A stretch of DNA of 64,000 bases from Pyrenophora tritici-repentis (lineage: Eukaryota; Ascomycota; Dothideomycetes; Pleosporales; Pleosporaceae), in assembly GCF_003171515.1 (NCBI RefSeq), contig NC_089398.1, forward strand, positions 2,046,001 through 2,110,000, in the 5' to 3' direction. This document shows, piece by piece, positions 21,490-32,521 of this stretch. The position numbers were made by a program, and so were the translations under genes. The notes beneath the pieces are model-generated. The model saw nothing but the letters and a program-made list of their open reading frames with translations. It did not search any database and was not told the DNA's origin. Position 1 is the stretch's first letter, and the number at the start of each line of letters is the position of its first letter.

Positions 21490-21765
21490 GGTGTAGATGA
21501 GAGGGAAATGTGTCTCTTAGTAAGATGATGCTAGGATGAGAGTGCTAAGGTACTTAGGGGTAGAAAGGAGTCTGTACGTGTATATTTATACCTCTGCGCG
21601 CTTTCTTCAAGTCTGTTCACACACTACTAAGTGGGGCTTTTTAGCAGTTCCACAGGATCAATTTGGGCAAAAAGGCGCATCTATGCTAGGTCAGATCCAT
21701 CATAGGTTGATGGTACTAGCATGCTCACACAATCCGCTTTTGCGGAAACTTCAGTGTGTGTACAG

Positions 21766-22480
21766 GCTCGGTGCTTACCCCAACATCCAACCATGTTCAG
21801 CAAAGCCCAAACAGGGTGCCTGGTGCTGGCACATTCAGTTAGCAATGTGTACATCGTCTTGTTACCTCTAAGCTTTACGGGCTCAGTGCTTATCCTAATA
21901 CCTAACTACATTTAGCAAGATCTGAAGATCTGAACGTGGTTGCGCGTCCTAGACGGCTGGCTGGTGATTCTCCTCGATTGCAAATTTGCTGCTTCAATGT
22001 AAATCGTTTGAAAACTTTTGTACCCGGGTCCCAGCACTTTCAGTCAGCAGTATAACCCCCCTTTCTACCTCTACGCTCCACAGCCCGACCGGTGGCACGG
22101 AGATACTCTGATTTGTGGCCCTAATCTGCACAGTCCGCAACAAGCAAGTCAAGCATACTTGATTGTTATCGATAGTGGCAAACAGACCACATCGATATCC
22201 GTGCAGAGGACACGTCCCAGAAAATGATCTGATCCCTTATCGATAGGGGCTTGATTGAGGCTTGACTTGCTTGTTGCGGGCTCTGCTAATCTGGGAGCGG
22301 AACGGGCCTTGGTGCCTTGTTCAGCGCTCGGTGCTTATCTTGATACCTAACCATGTACAGCAAGATCTGAACATGGTCTTGGGTCCTAGTACGTTCAGTT
22401 GGTAATACAACCCCCTTTCTACTTACCTCCAAGTTTCACGGCCAGACTGGTTTCCTAGGGATACTCTGATTAATTAACTT
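21766..22480. repeat. Diverged repeat units interrupted by a MITE
   Basis: Three partial copies of a unit (GTGCTTA[CT]C...ACCTAAC...CAGCAAGATCTGAA...TCAGT...ACCCCCCTTTCTAC) occur around 21766-21960, 22018-22128 and 22326-22480. They differ mainly by transitions. No coding sequence or family was recognised. Confidence 0.45.
22129..22285. mobile_element. 157-bp hAT-type MITE related to the 162-bp family
   Basis: The TIRs are CACAGTCCGCAACAAGCAAG at the left and, on the other strand, CAGAGCCCGCAACAAGCAAG at the right. The 8-bp duplication CTAATCTG is at 22121-22128 and 22286-22293. The first 15 bp of the TIR match the 162-bp MITE, but the interior differs, so both may use the same transposase. 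Confidence 0.88.
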
Positions 22481-23209
22481 GCTGCGATTTCTGGGCCATG
22501 CTGAAGATTGCAAAGTCATCATGTGAGTACTCGATTCCACGAGAAGCACTGCGGGTGTGGTTATGTGATAAAGCCAAGGAAGAGACAAGTCGTCCAGTGC
22601 CCCTCTCCCTTTTTTGATTGCGCCGTCAAATGTGCTACTAGATGGACGTTGCGCTTTGGCGTTACGCTTGCGTCTTTCATCACTGCTCTGTACACTTCTC
22701 GCCAGTCGATAGCTCGCCGCGCCGGATGATGCGCGGACGCTCTTCACAAAGCCATCGATGTCTGCGTGTGTACCGCCTTGAGCCCGTTCTTTCCGATTTG
22801 CTGCACGGCCGGCGTGCAAGAAGTCCTCCTCGGTGAAGATGGAAAGGAGTGTTGATGAATGCGGGAGTAGGGTTTTGTGAAGATCAAATGGTACAAAGGT
22901 GACGATGTCCGGTACGTACGTACCCCACAGCGTCTGCAGCAATCAGCACTCCACAATCCTGTCAGTAGTCAAGGGTGAACTTACATAGTCGCCATCTCAG
23001 TACGGCTTAGAATCGCTCGACTCCCACACAGGACATTCGGCCCATTTTGTCAGTTGCAGTCTGGTACAAGTTCCGAATACAGCATTGCTCTTCAGTGTTG
23101 ACATTACTGCTTGTAGCTAGGATGCATCACCTTCGTGTCCGATTAGTATATCTTGCTTACTATCTTATCCTCGCACTTCTGCCGTCCTTGCGCGACGATG
23201 TTCTCAAAT

Positions 23210-23619
23210 GATTTGTCATGAGGCTTTCGTTCATCGGTTAGACGCTAGTTTCGTCCCTGGTCTTGGCACATCGGTCGGTGCGAACAACGATGCCGGGTCT
23301 GCGCTTTTCAATCTAGGCAACGAACCGTCTTTCGCGATATCGTTTGTCTAATTACAACTACGTTGCTAGTATGCACTGGAAGACGGTCAATCAGACACAG
23401 GTTATCGCCAACGCCTTTTACACTGACGCTCGTAATGGTTACCCAGGAAACATCGACGGCGGTGCGCTGCATAACTGGCTGGTGTTTAATTTGTTTCCCG
23501 TGCCTGGACAACCGCTTTACCTTCTTTCTACTCCCTGGTTCTCGTGGTTGAAGATTTCGCTGTTTGGCGGAACTGCCGTGGAGACATGGTTGACTATTCG
23601 GGCCCGGAATCTGTCATAA
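23210..23619 (+). pseudogene. GH92 alpha-mannosidase, C-terminal fragment
   Basis: Translation gives EAFVHRLDASFVPG, LFNLGNEPSF, then after a frameshift near 23335 the run YPGNIDGGALHNWLVFNLF and PLYLLSTPWF. These match the order in the fuller GH92 gene at 27168-29832 (DEFERRLDHMFKPN, NIGNEPDF, LPGNSDAGALNSWLIWQ, PIYLIGSPWF). Only the last quarter of the enzyme is present, and the sequence is quite diverged, so it is an old relic rather than a recent duplicate. Confidence 0.65.
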
Positions 23620-24564
23620 CACGTGACATTATCCGCAAAAGGTGACTTGGAACGGGCAGGAACTCGAGCGCGCATGGTTGAAGCATGGTACAGGGAGGCG
23701 AGCTGGTGTTTTACATGGGCGAAAAGCCGAAGAGGTGGGATGTTGGTAAGCGGCCGTGGTGCCGTCTTGTACTCTCATGCCGGTTTGCCTCATGCGTTTG
23801 TTTGCCTGACAATCGACTGATGATACAGCATATATCATATATCAGAGTAATCTAATGACGACGTTCACCTAAAGAAGACATTAGTCGCCTTTCCTCCAGT
23901 ATCCCTACATGTACGCGATGTGATAGGTGGCATTCAACAACGATCAGAGCACCACTCAGCCTTGTGATTACGACTGCGCTGGCGCAAGTTGGGCATATAT
24001 TTGCACGATGGGCGGACAGCAGCGGAAGGCTGTAGTGTCCGGGGTGTTCACGATCCGAGGCGATTGACAAGTAGCAGCGCATGAAGTGGGGCCAAGCCGC
24101 GACACAAGAGGGATTCGATTCGCGTTTCAGTGGCTCAGGCGTCTCTTCAGTGACGATGGAGCACCAAGCACAGGGATACTCGAGCGCATATCGTGTGGCA
24201 GCAGGCCAAGGGGGGGGGGGGGGAACAGTGGGCCGCGGGCGTCAGCGGGCATAGCGAACGTCAATCGATATGCTACCGGAGCCCGCAGCAGTCCGCGGCG
24301 ATTCGTTTAGCTAGTTTTATACCTTTACTTTGCGCCCCCGTCTCTTTGCGCGCGCACAATGGTGTGTGTTCCGAAGACTGTCCTCTCTAATAATATCTCC
24401 GCTTTGGCCGGAGTGTACGTATCGTAGTCGTGACAGCTGAGGCGACACCACAGCCCCGACCCCCACCCATTACTCGTCGAGTCCAACCCCCCATGGGGCG
24501 TCCAACCTGGTGTGCTGGCCATCCGTAACCACAACTTATTGTTTTTGGTATCGCGCATCTGGAC
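23620..24564. other. Intergenic with a 14-base G run
   Basis: No gene supported. A homopolymer of 14 G lies at 24210-24223. The last few hundred bases are the upstream region of the RING gene. Confidence 0.4.
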
Positions 24565-26299
24565 ATGCTGCTGCTTGCGCGCCTGCACCGGCAGTTGACC
24601 TGCCTCTTGTTTGCGACAGTCGCTGCCGCTGCCGCCTCCATCGCTCCCACCAACACATCAACGGTGCGCGTCAACTTGGGACATGGCACGCTTCCGCTGT
24701 CGCATGCCGAAGGCGATGGCGGTAAGATTGCCGACTTGGTACCCTTGACCCAGCAAGCAACCAGATCCGTTAGTTTCACCACCCGTGGCGCATGCGAACA
24801 TGGACGCTGACACACACTAGGTCGAGGGAAACCTGTACAACACAAACTTCGACAACGTCGCCAACATCTCTTCCAACGAGGTCGCATATATCAGCTGTAA
24901 CCCGGGTGATTACACGGGCTTCGACGATGCACAGAGAGTCTTCCAGCAGGCTTACACTCAAGCCAATATCTCGGCCATTATCTTGTACAGCACCGTCTCT
25001 GACTACTGCAACTATACGCAAGAAAGCTCGCAAACCATAATGGATGATTTCGCCGTCTACTCCATGACAAATGCGCAAGATTCCGCCAAGGTATTGGATG
25101 CTATCAGCAATCTACCGACACACATGAAGTATTTCGTCAGAGTCAAAGGCCGCGCAGTTGATACCGGTGGGGATGGAAAGGGCGACCCGTACCAGACGCA
25201 GAACCCATTGGGACCCTCGCCATCTACAGCTGTAGCCATGATTATCTTGTACAGCATTACGGGTATTATTACAGCTTTGTTCCTCGTCATCATCATCACC
25301 GGTGCCGTACGTGCACATCGACACCCCGAGCGATACGGTCCACGAAACGTGCTGGGACGGCCGCGACAGAGCAGGGCTAGAGGGCTGGGAAGAGCCATAC
25401 TCGATACCATTCCGATTGTGAAGTTTGGCGAGAAAGAGCCGGAGAAACCTGCGGATGTTGAGTTGGGGCCAGCTGGAGAAGTAACAGATGCGGCGCATGC
25501 GAACACCAACACTGGACTACCGATGGGACAAGCAACGACGGGGCAGCAAGAGAACAATACGGCCACGATACCGAACATCACTGTTGGCGGGGCGGAGACG
25601 ACGGAATCTACGACACGAGCTTTGGCTGAGGAACAGCAGTCTGGCATTGCGCCCGCACAGTCTGCTGCTGCGGCTGCAGGCGCAACAGGAACCGACAACA
25701 TTTCGTCAGATGACAGCTTAGGCTGCTCCATCTGCACCGAAGACTTTGAGAGGGGCCAGGATCTCCGCGTTCTACCATGCGACCACAAATTCCACCCCGA
25801 ATGCGTAGACCCATGGCTTCTAAACGTATCAGGAACCTGTCCACTATGGTAAATGATCAATCCCCTTCTAAACTGTATTTAACTAACAACCCCCAGCCGC
25901 GTCGACCTCCGACCCGTACAATCCCGCGACTCCTTGGACTCACAAAACATGGATGGCCTCGCTTCACCACTGAACCCCGAAGCCGAAACCTCGCACCGTC
26001 GTCGAACGGCATTCCGCGATATCCTGTCTCTGCGCCACCGACCTAATGCTTCGACCGAGGAACGTATTGGCGCGTTACGACGGCTAAGAGAGCAACGCAG
26101 GAATAACAGCGGCGATTTGGCGGGCGATGGGAATGCTAGTGTGGAAGACACGAGGAGCAGGAGGATCAGTAATCGTCTAAGTGATGTTTTTGCTGGTCGC
26201 ACACGCAGGGAGAGGAGGGATGAAAGTCCCACACAGGCACCCGGCGATGGATCGTTGAGACCAGATGCTGGTGCTGGTGCAGGTTCACATACACAATGA
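24565..26299 (+). CDS. Membrane-anchored RING-H2 E3 ubiquitin ligase
   Basis: Exons 24565-24768, 24821-25848 and 25897-26299 give 544 residues; the introns are 52 and 48 nt with CTGAC and CTAAC branch points. A signal peptide (residues 1-25) is followed by a lumenal domain of about 190 residues that resembles a PA domain, then one transmembrane helix ([20 protein letters not shown]), a cytosolic linker and a RING-H2 finger CSICTEDF...[13 protein letters not shown]...CPLC. The last Cys is created by the splice (TG+C). This PA-TM-RING layout is typical of endomembrane ubiquitin ligases. The C-terminal tail is Arg-rich. Confidence 0.85.
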
Positions 26300-27167
26300 G
26301 GCGTACACACGTAATTGTGTGATTTGGGTCGTAACTATATGATTTCCAAGTGCATTCTCAAGTCTGTTGTTAGCAAAAAGCTGGCTTCTCGAATATTTCC
26401 CAGCTTTTCCCTTGTTTTGCATCATTTCCGTTCTGTTGTTTAGTGTGTAGAATACCCCCTTATGAACAGCATGCATGCGCTAGATTGGTCTTGACGTATT
26501 TAGCGTTTATTGGGTTGTGGGCTGTGGGCTGTGGGTGGTACATGTAATAAAGTGAGATTCTATTAGTTACGTTGAAATGGAATTTGCGGATGTGATTGTG
26601 TGGATGAAGATATGAAGATCCGCGACAAGCGATGCTCATCTAACGTTATTTACCGAGGCACGTGTCTAAGAAAGGTAAGTAAGTACCGTCATCGATCCAA
26701 CGGCCATCACCACACCATATCTGCTCTGCTCACGTAGGCTGTCGTCGACTTACAAGGTACAGCTACTTCTGCACCTCCTCCCTAGCCAGCAAAACATTGG
26801 CTATAATTCAAAAAAACCAATGTTCCCCTCATGTAGTTATCCGCCAACATGATCCTTCCAACACGGACCAGAAGCTAGAAATTGATTCTCTCGGCAAGCA
26901 CGGCGGCAACCCACTCTTTCCGGTGCGGGCGTGTGTGGGGGCCCCGCAAAACGGGACACAACTTCGGCTTTCTCGGGGTAAAAATACCCCAGATACACGA
27001 CGGGCGCGCTACTTATGCTATCGTCATGGCACGGGTGCGGTTCGGTTGGGGTAAAAATTGGAGTTATAATAAAAGGAACATGTGTTGCCCCATGGAGGAA
27101 ACGAGGTTTTACTTGCCGTCGTTCTAGTTTCTGGCCTTCTGCGCACTGCCGTCCTACACATGCAAAC
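26300..27167. other. Intergenic between the RING and GH92 genes
   Basis: No gene supported. A GGGGTAAAAATACCCC inverted repeat lies at 26979-26994, upstream of the GH92 start. Confidence 0.4.
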
Positions 27168-29832
27168 ATGAGAGGCTGCAAATCCCTAGCGTTGATCGCG
27201 CTCAGCAGCTTGACAACAGCCGGGCAAACAAACTACGCACAATATGTGAATCCCTTTATCGGAGCTGAAGGGCCAACACCAGGCCGGGCTTTCGGCGGCG
27301 GCGACATCTTCGTTGGCGGCGCCGTGCCGTATGGTGTTGTTAAGCTGGGGATTGATACGTACGAGACTAATCCGCAGATGGCGGTGTTGAATGGCGGGTT
27401 TACGCCCGAGGGGAATGTGACGGCCGTTTCTATGATACATGTTAGTGGGACGGGGGGGTGTCCGAAGTAAGTCGTTTACGGGATCTTTGTACATGTGGGT
27501 GGTTGGGAGGTTTTTGTTGATGGTGTATTTCATAGGTACGGAGTGATTTCGCAAATGCCCCTAACGACAACATCCGCGCCGGTGGATATCTTGAATAACC
27601 GGACGTACTGGCAACATCGCGTTGGCAACGACACCGCGCGTGTTGGGTATTTCAAAACGGATTTGGAAAGTGGGGTGAGGGTTGAGTTATCAGGGACTGC
27701 ACATGCTGGTATCTTGCAATATAGTTTCCCGGCTGGTGAGAAAAACGTGCTGGTTGATCTTACACATCGACTGCCCAGCGCACGTGGTAGCAGCTGCACG
27801 CAACGTTATGTCGATTCTGAAATCTCGATATCGGATGATGGGACCGAGTACACCGGGTACGGCGTCTACGAGGCGGGTTGGAACGAAGGCGCGCCGTATA
27901 AAGTGTATTTCTGTGGACAGTTCGACTCCGCTCCCGACCAGGCTAAGGCGTTTAACGCAGAGAATAGCACGACGCCTGATATGGGTGGTAAGAGACGGAA
28001 AGCGCGGAGTCGGCATGATACCGTTGGTGCGCTGTTCACATGGAACGATACCGCCACTGCGTCGACGTTGCGGTCGAGGGTGGGGGATATCGTTCATTTC
28101 TGCGGAGAAGGCGTGTGCGTTTAAAGATGCGGAGGTTCCGACGTGGGAGTTGAATGATACGGTGGAAAAGGCGGTGAGCAAGTGGAATGAGGATATTTTT
28201 AACACGGTGAGAGTTGGTGTTGGAGAGGGGGCTAATACGACGGATCTTACGCTATTGTATTCGTCGCTTTATTTTGCGCATCTCATGCCGAGTAATCGGA
28301 CGGGGGAGAATCCGGGGGTGGGTGAGTGAGGAACCGTATTATGATGATTTTTACGCGATTTGTAAGTGGTTTCTTTCTGTCCTCTTCCCCAGTCTTTCCG
28401 TATTAGAGTCTATGGTATCGCCATTACAGACTATCGCGAAACTAACAAGGCTGATTGATGGATAAACAGGGGATACGTTTCGTTGCACAACTTCTCTTCA
28501 CCACTTGATTCAGCCCAAAGCGTACACGGAACAAATCCTTGCCCTGATTGACATCTATCGACACGATGGGTTCCTTCCAGATGGGCGGTCTGGGAACTAC
28601 AACGGGCTTTCACAGGGCGGGTCAAACGCTGACAACGTATTGGCTGACGCATACGTCAAAGGCCTACGCAACGGAATCAACTGGACAGATGCATATGCAG
28701 CGATGCTGAAAGACGCAAAAGTCATACCGGATCTCCGCTTCAAAGACAAAGAAGGGCGAGCCGCGTTAGCAGATTGGAAGAAGCTGGGCTACGTGAGCCA
28801 AGACCTGAATGAGCGCTGTGTGTCAAGAACTGTGGAATACAGTTTAAATGACTTTGCCGTAGCGCAAGTCGCCGCGGGGGAAAGGCCGGAAGATGTGGAA
28901 AAGTATTTGCAAAGAAGCAAGGGGTGGCAGAGGACTTGGGATCATGATGCTGCCAGCAAGGGAATCGAGCCAGCATTCAAAGGATTCCTAACACCGCGAC
29001 TATCAAACGGCACGTTCAATGCTTCGGACTACAATCCCGCACAGTGCGGCGGGTGCTCGTGGAGCGCGATTACCTACGAGGCTACACCATTCGAGTACTC
29101 GTTCAACGTCCCACACGACATGGCCACGCTGATTGAGTTTATGGGGGGAAAAGATGAGTTTGAGCGGAGACTCGATCACATGTTCAAGCCAAATAGTAGT
29201 CAACAAGACCTGGGGGTTAATGGCGCTGGTATTAATACGTTGATGAATATTGGGTATGTTACTCTCTTTCCTGGGCTAACTTGCACCAACTAACACATGA
29301 ACTTCAGAAACGAGCCCGACTTCCAAACCCCCTACCTCTACAACTACATCAACAAACAATACAAAAGCGTGTATCAATCCCGCGCCTTGGCCCGGAAATA
29401 GTACGCCCCCTCCCATCCCTCCCTCCCCAACCTTCTAACCACACACACAGCTTCACAACCGCACCCAACGGCCTCCCCGGAAACTCCGACGCCGGCGCCC
29501 TCAACTCTTGGTTAATCTGGCAGATGATCGGCCTCTATCCTGTCGTCACGCAACCGATCTACCTGATTGGCTCGCCGTGGTTTCCAGATCTCAATATGAC
29601 GGTGAATGGGAATAGGACGTTGAGAATTACTGCGGAGGGACTGGGCAGGGAGAGTTATTATGTGCAGAGTGTTAAGGTGAATGGGAGGGAGTGGACGAAG
29701 AGTTGGGTGGGGCATGAGGATGTCATGGTTGAGGGGGGGACGATTGAGTTTGTTTTGGGTGAGAGGGAGAGGGCTTGGGAGGGTGAGGGGGAAGGGCCGG
29801 GGAGTCCGGGGGTGGGGGTTAGGGGAAAGTAG
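27168..29832 (+). pseudogene. GH92 alpha-1,2-mannosidase, five exons, two one-base G insertions
   Basis: Exons 27168-27466, 27536-28361, 28470-29253, 29308-29400 and 29451-29832 form a secreted GH92 enzyme with a signal peptide (MRGCKSLALIALSSLTTAG). Family blocks include YVNPFIGAEGPTPG, MIHVSGTGG, GGSNADNVLADAYVKG, YSFNVPHDMATLIEFMGG, NIGNEPDFQTPYLYNY and GLPGNSDAGALNSW. GH92 enzymes are Ca-dependent exo-mannosidases acting on mannan or N-glycans. Exon 2 is out of frame at two runs of five G (28082-28086 and 28314-28318). Dropping one G from each makes the summed exons exactly 794 codons. Either a young pseudogene or sequencing error. Confidence 0.8.
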
Positions 29833-30071
29833 AGGTTCTGGAGTGATGGAGTAGGGGCACTGTTGCGCTGTCTGGGTGTAGACTTCGGTCTAGCTATTGC
29901 GTATAGCTTTAGTGTTGTAGGTCGTCCTAGAAGCACGGGAGAAGTAAGATTAGTTGGTAATGGTGTCAATGTTGGCCTGCCTGTATTCCATTGTATCGTG
30001 TTTGGGGAAGTGCTTGGAAGATGGTATACGCTTCGCAACTTGGCTTATACTAAAGTTCGGTGTGTAGCATC
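29833..30071. other. 3' flank of the GH92 gene up to the MITE
   Basis: No gene supported. The last exon of the GH92 gene ends in a low-complexity GAGGG-rich stretch just before this region. Confidence 0.35.
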
Positions 30072-30233
30072 TAGACTCCGCAACAATCAATTCAATCCGG
30101 TCACTCTCCTAGACCCACTTACCTATCTAGGTAGGGCTTAAACTCCTATAGGTAACTACTAGGCTTAAAGCGGTAATCAATCAATCCAATCTGAACCTTC
30201 TAGGACCCACTTAATTGATTGTTGCGGACTGTG
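30072..30233 (+). mobile_element. 162-bp hAT-type MITE, copy 2
   Basis: Identical to the other four copies. The 8-bp duplication GTAGCATC is at 30064-30071 and 30234-30241. It is the only copy in the window outside another transposon, about 240 bp downstream of the GH92 gene. Confidence 0.95.
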
Positions 30234-30561
30234 GTAGCATCACTGTACAGGACTACCATATACAAGTTTACCATGGCTAACCGAGATAAACAGCAAAACA
30301 AAGGACGATGGATAGCCAACGGTATCTACTTTAATGCCATCTGCTCACACTTAACCCAGTCGTATAGTTGAAAAAAACCCTGGTTTTCCTCGTTGGCGCA
30401 TGCGAAGAGACAAACTGATACTTACAAGGCGGTAAGCAGGTCATTTGTGCTTATTCAAAAGAAGGAGAGAGATATATCTACTAAAGACTGCAAATACCGC
30501 GGAGCCTTTGTTCCTAGGACACGGATGCAGGATGTAACTTGGGGTCCGACAATTGGGTCTG

Positions 30562-30937
30562 CAGGCTTGTCAACAATCAAATCAACCAAATATAAAACTC
30601 GTAGCTAACTTATTCAGCGTTGCTTTGGTGTTGCGATTGGTTTTACTGGCTTAAAAGCTTATCAAAAGAGTTTTATTGCATAGTTGTTTAGCTAATTGAT
30701 GATAAGTTATATGAAATTACTGAATTGGATGAAGTAGAGTGGTTGAGATCGTCAACAGCACCAATTTTGACGCCAACGTCAACATTATCGATTACACCAA
30801 TCGATCAATCAATTACAGAGTCCACAAGTGAATTGCTTGCGGTTACAACAAATCCGTGATTAGTTTAATTAATCCAAAAGTTTTTCTTGGTGGTTTGGGT
30901 ATTTGATTAATGACCTAATTGATTGGTAACGAGTCTG
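30562..30937. mobile_element. Old hAT-like short element with decayed TIRs
   Basis: The left end CAGGCTTGTCAACAATCAA and the right end (other strand) CAGACTCGTTACCAATCAA match at most positions; the differences are mainly transitions. The flanking octamers TGGGTCTG and TAGGTTTG differ by two transitions, as a RIP-mutated 8-bp duplication would. The left TIR also resembles that of the 202-bp MITE at 43750. Confidence 0.45.
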
Positions 30938-31374
30938 TAGGTTTGAGTGCGTTGGCGCTTTGGTCACGATTAGTTTGGGTAATTCTAGAGCTCAATCAAG
31001 CGACCAGATCATCAAGCAAACGGTTGATACGGTACCCCTTTTTGTGGCTACGGTACGAGTGGAAGGAAGGAAACTACAAGAGTTGGTAAGAAAATTCGGA
31101 TAATATCCGGAGTCTTGGTAGCTTGTCGACTGTGTCAGCTTCAGGTAAGGGGCGTAATACGGCGATTGTTGGCGCTGACTGTGACAAGAGTGATTACCAG
31201 GAGGAAAATCACTACAAATCAGACAACTTCTTGTAAAAACCCTGTATCAGTACCTTGGTACCTCTGCAGACTTACAATCCTATACTACATCACCTGCTAC
31301 TACGTACTATTACTTACGCCCTCCGCACACTGCCTACGCTATTTTCATCCTACCTGCCTAAGCAAACCAAAATT

Positions 31375-31431
31375 ATGCGCATTGAGCTTCTTTCCCCTGT
31401 CCTCGTCGTAGGCGCGTGCGAGGCAGCATGA
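31375..31431 (+). pseudogene. Small secreted protein array, relic member 1 (left of the nest)
   Basis: ATG at 31375 starts MRIELLSPVLVVGACEAA and stops at TGA 31429-31431. The peptide and its codons match the signal peptides of the members at 56944 (VAGVCEA) and 59312 (VGIGVCEA). Sequence after the stop (WYDDKCSLFK) hints at the remains of the C-terminal Cys region. The Tc1 element begins 222 bp downstream, so the nest separates this copy from the rest of the array. Confidence 0.55.
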
Positions 31432-32254
31432 CACCGGTATAAATCATATTTCACATATTCCTCTAGCGGTGGGCCTGCGAATCGCTGGTACGACGACAAG
31501 TGCAGTTTGTTCAAAATGTCAGGGACACCATAGCATGCACCGCTCCCTGAAGTGAACACGGGGCTAGATGGAATACAATGACAGTGTGCAAAGCCTCATG
31601 ACTGCTTATCCTACACACGTATTTCTTTAGAGAGTGCAAACATATACGATATACGGAGGTGACTTTCAAAAGTTCTTGCTAGCGTATTTGTTAGCGGCCG
31701 ATCAGTCGGCCCGACTTTCTTGGCACCCATCCAGATTTTTTGAAGCTGGAGGTAATAGTGGTGATAGTCTATATACTCAATTTTTTGGTGTTTTCAACTA
31801 TACTATAGCTCCTAACACTGATCCCTATACCCGTGCGCTTATTGTGACGCTGAAGTCACCTTTTGGTGGCAAATCTACCGTCCAGATCAGCGCTATCACC
31901 ATAGATTTTGATTCCTGATTCATAATCAAATCAAATCTGATTTGATTTGATTGATTTGACTCAGATTCATGACCTTTTGATTTGACTCTGAATCAATTGA
32001 ATCAGCCGGCTTAACTTCGGCTATACCTAATCCTCAAGAACTCGGTCTCTTAGCTGTATACACACCCTTATCTAACCTACTAACCTATGTCAGCTAGAGC
32101 TCTAGTAAGGAGCTAGGAAGTTTCCGGTCTGTACAGCTGATTGCTGTTTGCCCTATTGTTTTATCCTATCTTTGTTCTATCTAATCTTTGTCTATCTGTT
32201 TGCTCTTAGCTAGGAAGCCTTATATAGGCTACCGCTCGCGATAGATAGACTAAT

Positions 32255-32471
32255 TGTCAGATATTCACTCTTATCTGGAATACTGATGAAATGGGTAATG
32301 ATCGTGATGATATTGATTATTGATTGTGTTTTTGGTTCTGTCTACGGTTGTGGGCACACCTGGGGGGTGCCAAGCCTTCCTGTGATCCGATTGGCTCTCT
32401 CAGATGCCGGGTCGCGCTAGTCTAACCCAGCGTCTGTACGCTCTCATCTTCAACAGTGCTATTATCTGACA
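32255..32471 (-). repeat. 3' LTR of Copia A
   Basis: 217 bp, same sequence as 37350-37566. It differs from the Copia B LTRs by a one-base C-run difference and a few substitutions. Confidence 0.93.
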
Positions 32472-32521
32472 CACCCCTTCAGCTTGGACGCTCTTCACGC
32501 TTGCAAGCTGGGCACTTAGTC

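Noticed and set aside
22436..22942. 168-codon open frame on the minus strand
   Set aside because: It starts at TTG with no ATG near its N-terminus, overlaps degenerate repeats and shows no domain. Possible introns upstream did not give a consistent frame.
24210..24223. 14-base G run as a regulatory G-quadruplex
   Set aside because: A lone homopolymer run gives no sign of function and is a common assembly weak point.
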